Below, piece by piece: positions 6,817-11,909 of a stretch of DNA of 11,909 nt. A program made the position numbers and the translations under genes. How positions within the stretch are numbered: position 1 is the first letter of the stretch; every line of letters starts with the position of its first letter. Source of the stretch: Patescibacteria group bacterium (GTDB lineage: Bacteria; Patescibacteriota; Minisyncoccia; Portnoybacterales; GWB1-42-6). The stretch lies in the NCBI GenBank assembly GCA_018826025.1, contig JAHKAK010000008.1:1-11909 (forward strand), read 5' to 3'. A model generated the notes under the pieces. It saw nothing but the letters and a program-made list of their open reading frames with translations, searched no databases and was not told the origin of the DNA.

Positions 6817-8040
6817 CTACATAGAGTTCATCATGGAATACATTGGTTGGAGCATGGCGATGGCAAAAAATCCAACGACTATGCCGATAAAAATCATCAG
6901 GATCGGTTCGATGACGGAGGCCATATTTTTAGTAATGTCACTAACTTCTTCTTCGTAGAATTCGGCTAATTTCAGCATAATGTTTCCCAGCGTCCCGGTT
7001 TCTTCGCCGACTTCCACCATTTGAGAAACCATGGGCGGGAAAAGAGAAGAAAAAAGCCTAAGATTCTGGCTGAATTTTTCGCCTTTTTGCACGGCTAGGG
7101 AAATTTTTTGCAGCGATTCCCGGAAAAGACAGTTGGTCATGGTGCCGGCCACAATTTGCAGCCCCTGCACGATCGGCAGGCTGCCTTCAATTAAAGAACC
7201 TAGGGTTCTGGCCAGCCGGGCGGAATTAATTTTTCGGCTAATCTGGCCAAAAATTGGCAAGCGCAGGATAGTCGTGTCAAAAATAATCTTGCCTTTGTTT
7301 GTTTTCAGGGCGAAGCGGATAAGCAAGATCAGGGCGACCAAAACGGCTAATACTAAAATTAAATGCTGGCTGAGAAAATCACTGGTGGCGATAATTGCCC
7401 TGGTGCTGACGGGCAACTCGGAGCTCATTTCTTTAAAAGTTTTCGTTAGGCTGGGCACGACCGTTGTCATCATTAAAATGCCAATGCCGATCATAGCAAT
7501 AACGATGACAATCGGATAAATCATGGCGCCTCTGACTTTTGATCTGAGGTCGTGTTCCCTTTCCATTTGACGGGCTAAAATTTTTAGAATATCTTCCAGC
7601 CCGCCGCTGGTCTCCCCCACCTTGATGAGGTTGACAAAAAGTTCGGAAAAAACTTTTGGGTGAAGTGATAATCCTTCGGCCAGAGGCAATCCTTGCCGCA
7701 CGCTTTCATTGACATTTTGGATGACTTGGGCGAATTTTTTATTTTTGGTTTGTTGGGATAAAACATCAAGGGCCCGGTTAAGCGGAAGGCCGGCGCCAAT
7801 CATAACAGACAGATGCCTGGTGAACATCATTTTTTCCGTTAAGGATACGCCGGTTATTCCGGGTAACAGGAGGCGCAAGCGATTTTTTATTTTTAGCGGT
7901 TGGCTCGTTGGTTTGACGCCGGTTAAAACAAAGTCCTGTTTTCTTAGGATTTGGGCTAATTCCGTTTCCGAACTGGCCTCTTGTGTGCCGGTTTTTGTTT
8001 CACCGGATATTGATTTGGCGGTGTAAGAAAAGAGAGGCAA
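6817..8040 (-). CDS. pilC: Type IV pilus platform protein PilC (TTG start)
   Basis: At 407 aa this is the normal length for PilC/GspF. The opening MPLFSYTAKSISGETKTG is the family's N-terminal signature and begins at a TTG codon (8038-8040). No ATG lies nearby that would keep this N-terminus, so TTG is chosen. Two T2SSF repeats are visible: about 73-196 (GAGLPLNRALDVL, VGETSGGLEDIL) and about 277-398 (GSLPIVQGL, VGEETGTLGNIM). Membrane helices are predicted at about 173-196, 224-245 and 377-397. In the family PilC is the inner-membrane rotor or platform on which PilB works to insert pilins. No Shine-Dalgarno sequence is visible, and the leader is an AT-rich stretch beside a long hairpin. The gene lies between pilB and the prepilin genes, as expected. 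Confidence 0.96.
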   Translation of the reverse strand: MPLFSYTAKSISGETKTGTQEASSETELAQILRKQDFVLTGVKPTSQPLKIKNRLRLLLPGITGVSLTEKMMFTRHLSVMIGAGLPLNRALDVLSQQTKNKKFAQVIQNVNESVRQGLPLAEGLSLHPKVFSELFVNLIKVGETSGGLEDILKILARQMEREHDLRSKVRGAMIYPIVIVIAMIGIGILMMTTVVPSLTKTFKEMSSELPVSTRAIIATSDFLSQHLILVLAVLVALILLIRFALKTNKGKIIFDTTILRLPIFGQISRKINSARLARTLGSLIEGSLPIVQGLQIVAGTMTNCLFRESLQKISLAVQKGEKFSQNLRLFSSLFPPMVSQMVEVGEETGTLGNIMLKLAEFYEEEVSDITKNMASVIEPILMIFIGIVVGFFAIAMLQPMYSMMNSM

Positions 8041-8060
8041 ATTAATTCAAAATTCAAAAA

Positions 8061-8158
8061 TCCCCGGCCAGCCTCGCTTTAATCTATGATTTATAATAAC
8101 CGTTAATTATCCCTGCTTATAATGCTTATCGCTATAAGATAGCTAACGGCTAGCGGGG
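8061..8158. repeat. Long imperfect inverted repeat upstream of pilC
   Basis: The outer arms CCCCGGCCAGCC (from 8062) and GGCTAGCGGGG (to 8158) pair with small gaps. Inside them, CCGTTA (8100-8105) pairs with TAACGG (8144-8149), and CTTATA (8116-8121) pairs with TATAAG (8133-8138) around an 11-nt loop. The whole could form one nested hairpin of about 97 nt in the pilC leader. No coding sense and no tRNA or known riboswitch fold is apparent. Confidence 0.6.
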
Positions 8159-8160
8159 CA

Positions 8161-8337
8161 GGCAAAATGTAAAATCGACACGAAGTGTCGTCCTGAGGGC
8201 AAAACCCGAAGGATCTAGATCCTTCGCGGAGTTTATCCCGATGAAAATCGGGGCTCAGGATGACCCCGCCTGGGCGAGGTCATTTTTCATTTTACATTGT
8301 CATTTTGCATTTTGAGATTTACATTTTTCATTTTTTA
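8161..8337. repeat. Composite palindromic repeat element between pilB and pilC
   Basis: The centre is the 20-bp perfect palindrome CGAAGGATCTAGATCCTTCG (8207-8226). It is flanked by GTCGTCCTGAG (8187-8197) and CTCAGGATGAC (8254-8264), an 11-bp inverted repeat with one mismatch. Further hairpins are GACAC-GAA-GTGTC, CCCGAT-GAAA-ATCGGG (8237-8252, GNRA loop) and GACCCCGCC/GGCGAGGTC (8262-8281). The edges carry repeated TGTAAAAT / ATTTTACA and CATTTT motifs, and the element reaches the pilB stop at 8338. The CCTGAG..CGAAGGATCT motif resembles a dispersed palindrome I recall from many bacterial genomes. It may also act as a terminator or RNA-stability element. Confidence 0.8.
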
Positions 8338-10116
8338 CTATTCCTGCGTGACGCGCAGTATTTCTTCAATTGAAGTTAGCCCGCGGGCCGCTTTGATGAT
8401 GCCGTCTTCCATCATGGTGAGCATGCCTTCGGCGCGCGCCTGTTTGGCTATCTCATCGGTGTTGGCATGTTTGATAATCAGGTTGCGGATGGTTTCCGTT
8501 ATCTCCATGACTTCGTGAATGCCGATGCGATTTTTATAGCCGTCGGGAGAATCCGACGATGGCTTCGGGCGGAAGAAAGACACGTCTTTTAAAGATTGAT
8601 TTTCCGAAATTATTTTTTCTTGGCCTAAGACGGCCAAAACTTTAGCTGTGTCAATTTGCTTGGTGATAGTCGCGATTTCGTCGGGATTAAGGTTGTATTT
8701 TTCCCGGCTTTCCGGTGTTAGCCGGCGGACTAATCTTTGGGCCTCAATAACATTAACGGTTGAGCCGATAAGAAACGGCTCAGCTTCCATGTCAATTAAG
8801 CGGGGCAGTGATCCGGCAGCGGAATTAGTATGCAGGGTGGATAAAACCAGGTGGCCGGTTAAGGCGGCGTTAATGGCCAGAGAAGTCGTTTCGTTGTCGC
8901 GTATCTCTCCCACCATGATGATATCGGGGTCTTGGCGCAGAAGGGAGCGGAGCCCGTTGGCGAAAGTTAATCCGATTTTTGAATTGATTTGGGTTTGATT
9001 AATGCGCGGCATGCGGTATTCAATGGGGTCTTCCACCGTTGAGATGTTAACTTCAGGGGTGTTGAGCAAATCCATAATGGTGTAGAGCGTGGTGGTTTTG
9101 CCGCACCCGGTCGGTCCAGTGACTAAAATCATTCCGTGGGGCTTGTTAATTTGGCTGTGAATTAGCTCTAAATTTCTTCCCCAGAACCCTAAATCTTCCA
9201 GCGTGAATCCTTTGGAGTTTTCCGGCAGCAGGCGCATGACGATCTTTTCGCCGTCGTAAACCGGCAAGAGAGAAACGCGGAAAGAAATTTTATAATCTTC
9301 AGTTTCAATTTTGAAGCGGCCGTCTTGGGGCAAGCGGTGCTCGTCAAGTTTTAAATTGGCTAAAACCTTTATTCTGGCCACGACTCCCGTGGCAACTTGT
9401 TTAGGCAAGGTCATGGTTTCATGCAAAATGCCATCCAGCCGGTAGCGGACAATCAGCTCTTTTTCCATGGGTTCAATATGGATATCAGAGGCTTTTTGCA
9501 GGATGGCGTGTTTAATGAGCGTGTCAACTATTTTAATGATGGGCAGATCTTGGGCGGCTTTTTCCAGTTCTTCTTTTGGAGCGTCGCTTCCTTCCGATGT
9601 TTCTTTAATTGGCGAGGCTTCGCTAAGAAAGGAATCAATTTTATCTTCTTTGCCGATGAGCTCACCAAATTCCGCTTTCAGGCTTTTTTGGTATTGCCGG
9701 ATAGCGTTTTTAATGCTGGGCTCGGAAGTCAAGCGCGGCAGGATGCGCAAATTAGTTTTCTTTTTAATGAAGTCAATCGTTTGCAGGTCGTCTGGATCCA
9801 GCATTGCCACTTCCAAATTCCGATCCGTTTTGCGAAAAGCCACGATATTTTGTTTTTTAGCGATAGGCTCGGGGATAATATGCAAGACTTCCGGTGGAAT
9901 CTTTTCGTCTTCCAAATTAATGAAAGGAATTCCGAGGATATAGGCTTTCAGCTTGGCAATTTCTTCCTGTCTTACCATCCCGGTCTCAATCAAAACATCC
10001 TCCACTCTTTGGTTGGGGTTGTTTTTTTTTGTTTTTTCTGCTTGCGCCAGCTGTTTTTTATTCACTAAACCGCTGTCTATCAGAAAAGTTTTAAGTTGTT
10101 CCGGCTCAATACGCAT
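8338..10116 (-). CDS. pilB: Type IV pilus assembly ATPase PilB (GspE family)
   Basis: This 592-aa protein is the cytoplasmic hexameric motor that powers pilus extension through PilC. In order it has an MshEN-type N-terminal domain (about 1-145), a low-complexity linker (about 150-188), the N2 domain with KASDIHIEP (208-216) and the C-terminal AAA-like motor. Motor motifs are Walker A GPTGCGKTT (334-342), Asp box TVEDPIEY (360-367), Walker B DPDIIMVGEIRD (396-407) and His box GHLVLSTLHT (421-430). Length and the N-terminal domain make it PilB rather than PilT. The tetracysteine zinc site usual in PilB/GspE is absent: the region after QRLVRRL (460-466) up to GYKNRIGIHEVM (526-537) has no cysteine. 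The only Cys in the protein is C338, in the Walker A loop. The start ATG abuts an AT-rich palindromic repeat, and no Shine-Dalgarno sequence is seen. Confidence 0.97.
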   Translation of the reverse strand: MRIEPEQLKTFLIDSGLVNKKQLAQAEKTKKNNPNQRVEDVLIETGMVRQEEIAKLKAYILGIPFINLEDEKIPPEVLHIIPEPIAKKQNIVAFRKTDRNLEVAMLDPDDLQTIDFIKKKTNLRILPRLTSEPSIKNAIRQYQKSLKAEFGELIGKEDKIDSFLSEASPIKETSEGSDAPKEELEKAAQDLPIIKIVDTLIKHAILQKASDIHIEPMEKELIVRYRLDGILHETMTLPKQVATGVVARIKVLANLKLDEHRLPQDGRFKIETEDYKISFRVSLLPVYDGEKIVMRLLPENSKGFTLEDLGFWGRNLELIHSQINKPHGMILVTGPTGCGKTTTLYTIMDLLNTPEVNISTVEDPIEYRMPRINQTQINSKIGLTFANGLRSLLRQDPDIIMVGEIRDNETTSLAINAALTGHLVLSTLHTNSAAGSLPRLIDMEAEPFLIGSTVNVIEAQRLVRRLTPESREKYNLNPDEIATITKQIDTAKVLAVLGQEKIISENQSLKDVSFFRPKPSSDSPDGYKNRIGIHEVMEITETIRNLIIKHANTDEIAKQARAEGMLTMMEDGIIKAARGLTSIEEILRVTQE

Positions 10117-10266
10117 TCTAAATCAAACTCTAAATTCTAATATCTAAATACTAAACAATGTTAGCCAGGGCAATTAAATCACAAATCTTTAAATTCCAAA
10201 CCGTTTAGAATTTATGATTTAGTATTTATAATTTGTTTAGAGTTTAGGATTTCGGATTTAGGATTT
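10117..10266. repeat. AT-rich CTAAAT-type palindromic repeat between the receiver gene and pilB
   Basis: The spacer consists of reiterated CTAAAT-like units. The left half (10117-10160) reads TCTAAATC, CTCTAAATT, TCTAATATC, CTAAATACTAAA; the right half (10203-10266) is largely its reverse complement. TAAATACTAAA (10145-10155) pairs perfectly with 10218-10228, and TAAATCACAAAT (10175-10186) pairs with 10210-10221 at one mismatch. The repeat starts right after the pilB ATG and ends at the receiver's stop codon. No promoter is obvious within it. Confidence 0.75.
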
Positions 10267-10632
10267 TTATTTAATATTATTTTTAATTTTCTCAATCACA
10301 TCTTTTAAATCATAATTAGCTTTGACCAAGTAGCTGGTCGCGCCCAGCGACAGGGCCCGTTCAATATCCGGCGCGCTTTCCAGGTTAGTTAGGACAATTA
10401 TCGGCACATCTTTGAGCGGCCCGTCTTTTTTCAGCTCGCCTAAAACTTCAAACCCGTCCAGCTTGGGTAGAATTAAATCAAGCAAAATAAGGTCTGGTTT
10501 GATTTCGCGGGCCAAGCGCAGGCCGATTTCGCCGTCCAGGGCGCTTTTAATCTCATAACCCTCTTGCGTGAGCGCCGAACTTAAGGTTTTTTGTAATGTC
10601 GGCTCGTCCTCAATGAGCAAAATAGTCTTCAT
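10267..10632 (-). CDS. Stand-alone CheY/PilG-like response regulator receiver
   Basis: This 121-aa protein is a single receiver domain with no output domain. The phosphorylation site is complete: acidic pair E8-D9 (MKTILLIEDEP), phosphoacceptor D52 in LLDLILP, switch threonine T82 (VLTN) and conserved lysine K104 (YLVKA). Such single-domain regulators act by binding a partner protein, as PilG and PilH do in twitching systems. The gene lies between a histidine kinase and pilB, so the kinase is the likely phosphodonor and the pilus motor or PilM/PilC a possible target; both are inferences from position. The ATG abuts a palindromic repeat (copy B), with no Shine-Dalgarno sequence. A gene spacing of 92 nt from the kinase and 150 nt to pilB, all of it repeat, is unusual in this compact locus. 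Confidence 0.93.
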   Translation of the reverse strand: MKTILLIEDEPTLQKTLSSALTQEGYEIKSALDGEIGLRLAREIKPDLILLDLILPKLDGFEVLGELKKDGPLKDVPIIVLTNLESAPDIERALSLGATSYLVKANYDLKDVIEKIKNNIK

Positions 10633-10724
10633 GCAGTGTTCGCGAATAACACTAATTGACAGCGAATAATGCGAATTTTTCCCCTTTCGCGTTATTCGTT
10701 TTTCATTCGTATTATTAGCGATTA
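10633..10724. repeat. Palindromic intergenic repeat, copy B (kinase-receiver spacer)
   Basis: Arms 10641-10675 (CGCGAATAACACTAATTGAC...) and 10686-10720 are reverse complements at 27 of 35 positions, around a 10-nt T/C-rich centre. Several of the mismatches would be G-U pairs in RNA. The family matches copy A before pilM: both begin AGTGTTC within 2 nt of an ATG and both end G[CT]GATTACTATT. In this copy the last bases of the element include the TAG stop of the kinase (10725-10727), so the element spans exactly from stop to start. Confidence 0.85.
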
Positions 10725-11669
10725 CTATTTATAAATTGGTAATGTAAAATAAAAAGTTGTCCTCTTTCCTTCTTTGGACTCAAACCAGATTTGGCCGTTG
10801 TTTTGCTTGATCGCGGCCTTGGCGATAAAAAGTCCCAAGCCCGTGCCGATGGTTTGGTATTTCATGATATTGTCGGAGCGGAAGAATTTTTTGAAGATAT
10901 ATTTTTGCTGGGATTGGGGAATTCCAACGCCCGTGTCGCTGATAGCCACTTTAATAAAGTTGTTTTCTTCCCGCAAAACAACTCTAACTTCGCCCTGCCC
11001 CTTGATGTATTTAATGGCGTTATCAATCAGGTTTTGAAAGACCAGAAAAATTTTATCGGGGTCAACATATGCTTGGGGCAGAACCTCGGGAGACTCCAGC
11101 CGCAAAGAAACATTATTGGCTTGGGCAAAAAGAGCAGAATTATCAATAACTTTTTGAGCTAAAAGATAAATATTCGTTGGTTGGGGCGAGAAAGTTATTT
11201 CACCCATTTCAATGCGCGAAACATCCAGCAAGTCGTTGACCAGTTTGATCATTCGTTCGGTGTTTTCTTTGATGAAACTGATAAAAGTGGCTGTTTCGGC
11301 CGGGCTGGAGGAGCCGTCTTCAAGCAGATTCAATGACCAGCGGATGCTGGAGAGCGGCGCTCTTAACTGGTGCGAGGCGATAGAAACGAACTCGGTTTTC
11401 ATTTTGCTGGCTTGAGCCAGTTTGTTAAATCCTTCGGTAACGGAATGGGAGATAATGAAAATAAAAAGAGAAATGCCAATAACAATCAGCGCGACAATTT
11501 CCGGCTGGTCCATGTAGCGGGTGGCGATAAAATAGGTGCCGAGCATCGCCGCGATATTGACGAGGCCCAAAACAAAGAAAACAAAACTCGGGCATTGCCA
11601 GATGCTCAAATTATAGTCGCGGCATTCGCGGAATAAATGTAATTTGTTAAACAAAGCTCGCGCCTCCAT
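10725..11669 (-). CDS. Membrane histidine kinase with no extracytoplasmic sensor domain
   Basis: This is 314 aa from the ATG at 11669. Two membrane helices (about 28-51 and 57-79) are separated by only five or six residues, so there is no external sensor domain. HisKA follows with phosphoacceptor H100 in SIASHQLRAPLSSIRW (Gln replaces the more usual Glu after His). The HATPase domain has the N box FQNLIDNAIKY (N217), G1 DTGVGI (245-250), F box FKKFFR (259-264) and G2 GTGLGL (275-280). All residues needed for activity appear present. The open frame extends to 11705, but a strong extended -10 promoter sits inside that extension, which favours 11669. It heads the gene run and precedes the receiver gene. 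A signal sensed in the membrane, or by a partner protein, is inferred. Confidence 0.93.
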   Translation of the reverse strand: MEARALFNKLHLFRECRDYNLSIWQCPSFVFFVLGLVNIAAMLGTYFIATRYMDQPEIVALIVIGISLFIFIISHSVTEGFNKLAQASKMKTEFVSIASHQLRAPLSSIRWSLNLLEDGSSSPAETATFISFIKENTERMIKLVNDLLDVSRIEMGEITFSPQPTNIYLLAQKVIDNSALFAQANNVSLRLESPEVLPQAYVDPDKIFLVFQNLIDNAIKYIKGQGEVRVVLREENNFIKVAISDTGVGIPQSQQKYIFKKFFRSDNIMKYQTIGTGLGLFIAKAAIKQNNGQIWFESKEGKRTTFYFTLPIYK

Positions 11670-11678
11670 CTTAAGGAA

Positions 11679-11705
11679 ATTATAGCACAGAAATAAGCAC
11701 GGCAA
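11679..11705 (-). promoter_or_regulatory. Extended -10 promoter of the histidine kinase / pil gene run
   Basis: On the minus strand TGTGCTATAAT (11689-11679) contains a perfect TATAAT with an extended TG element. TTGCCG at 11705-11700 is a fair -35, with 15 bp between the boxes. A start site at about 11672 would lie only a few bases before the ATG at 11669, leaving almost no leader and no room for a Shine-Dalgarno sequence. This supports the shorter kinase start. It is the best promoter in the window facing the pil genes. Confidence 0.7.
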
Positions 11706-11780
11706 TATCCCCCTCTCCCCTATTGTTGCGGATTATGATTAGTTGGCGCGGAGTTTTGCCTGACCGTTCTGTCAAAATTA

Positions 11781-11821
11781 TTTAGAAATGTCATAGTTTA
11801 GAGTTTTTTAGAAATGTCATA
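11781..11821. repeat. Pair of 15-bp direct repeats, probable insertion-sequence end
   Basis: TTTAGAAATGTCATA occurs at 11781-11795 and again, identical, at 11807-11821, 26 bp apart. Both lie just beyond the stop of a transposase-like tail (11834), where the end of an insertion sequence would be. Paired subterminal sites of this kind are typical transposase-binding sites. The outer boundary and any target duplication cannot be fixed from one end. Nothing else is recognised between 11706 and 11780. Confidence 0.55.
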
Positions 11822-11833
11822 CTTGCAGATTTT

Positions 11834-11909
11834 TTAAGAATTAATGATTAATTGTTTTTGTCCGACATCAAACGAAAATTGTTTTCTCCAAGGATGATCT
11901 AAGGGCGGC
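11834..11909 (-). CDS. C-terminal tail of a probable DDE transposase (partial)
   Basis: Reading in from the right edge on the minus strand, one frame stays open for 24 codons (11908 to the TAA at 11836-11834) and gives PPLDHPWRKQFSFDVGQKQL and a few further residues. A DHPWR/NHPWR motif close to the C-terminus resembles, from memory, the ends of IS481/IS3-like rve transposases in Patescibacteria. The direct repeats immediately downstream fit an insertion-sequence end. The catalytic domain lies outside the window, so the family is not proven. A perfect AATTAAT-g-ATTAATT palindrome (11839-11853) overlaps the stop region. Confidence 0.4.
   Translation of the reverse strand, partial: PPLDHPWRKQFSFDVGQKQLIINS

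Noticed and set aside
7031..7519. 162-codon plus-strand open frame
   Set aside because: It is antisense within pilC, with low-complexity basic product and no start context; treated as a shadow of the T2SSF coding sequence.
8061..8158. tRNA or riboswitch in the pilC leader
   Set aside because: The fold is one long nested hairpin with no cloverleaf arms, no T-loop motif and no known aptamer signature.
9601..9680. Possible domain break or frameshift in the PilB linker (residues about 150-188)
   Set aside because: The frame is continuous and low-complexity acidic linkers between MshEN and motor domains are normal in PilB.
9397..10068. 223-codon plus-strand open frame, plus a 158-codon frame at 9467-9943
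   Set aside because: Both lie antisense inside pilB, whose protein is clearly real with all motor motifs. The plus-strand products are Phe- or Ser-rich and match nothing; they are shadows.
10117..10266. CRISPR-like array from the repeated CTAAAT words
   Set aside because: The words are 6-8 nt, irregularly spaced and arranged as inverted halves; there are no 25-40 nt repeats with unique spacers and no cas genes.
11670..11705. Longer histidine kinase start (12 extra residues)
   Set aside because: It overlaps the extended -10 promoter, so the ATG at 11705 would lie upstream of the transcription start.

Overview
The window looks like chromosome of a Candidate Phyla Radiation (Patescibacteria, probably Parcubacteria-like) bacterium. 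This is inferred from four things: a compact minus-strand type IV pilus (T4P) locus with no outer-membrane parts, small proteins, no recognisable Shine-Dalgarno sequence before any start, and intergenic spaces packed with palindromic repeats. TGA works as a stop codon here (ends of pilN and pilO), which argues against the code-25 lineages Gracilibacteria and Absconditabacteria. No rRNA, tRNA or taxon marker gene is present, so the placement is soft.

All eleven intact genes lie on the minus strand and read from right to left. First come a two-membrane-helix histidine kinase (11669-10725, with a good extended -10 promoter) and a stand-alone CheY-like receiver (10632-10267). Next are the assembly ATPase PilB (10116-8338) and the platform protein PilC (8040-6817, TTG start). 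Three pilin-like proteins follow: a 587-aa multidomain prepilin with three predicted beta-sandwich modules, a 211-aa PilW/PulJ-like prepilin and a 465-aa PilX-like protein. Last comes the alignment cluster pilM-pilN-pilO plus a 95-aa membrane protein, joined by 8-nt and 4-nt overlaps and ending at a strong bidirectional terminator (246-283).

The genes would work together as an inner-membrane pilus machine. PilB drives assembly on PilC, PilM/N/O and the small protein form the alignment complex, and the three pilin-like proteins are probably minor or tip subunits, the large one being a candidate adhesin. The kinase and receiver are placed to regulate pilus output. The major pilin, prepilin peptidase, retraction ATPase PilT, PilP and the secretin PilQ are not in the window.

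In four intergenic spaces, different palindromic repeat elements run flush between the upstream stop codon and the downstream start codon. Two of these (before pilM and before the receiver gene) carry copies of the same repeat family.

The left edge (1-301) has a probable plus-strand gene end, a triple 12-bp-period palindromic array over an extended -10 promoter, and a short decayed reading frame. The right edge (11706-11909) has a transposase-like C-terminal tail followed by two direct repeats, probably one end of an insertion sequence.
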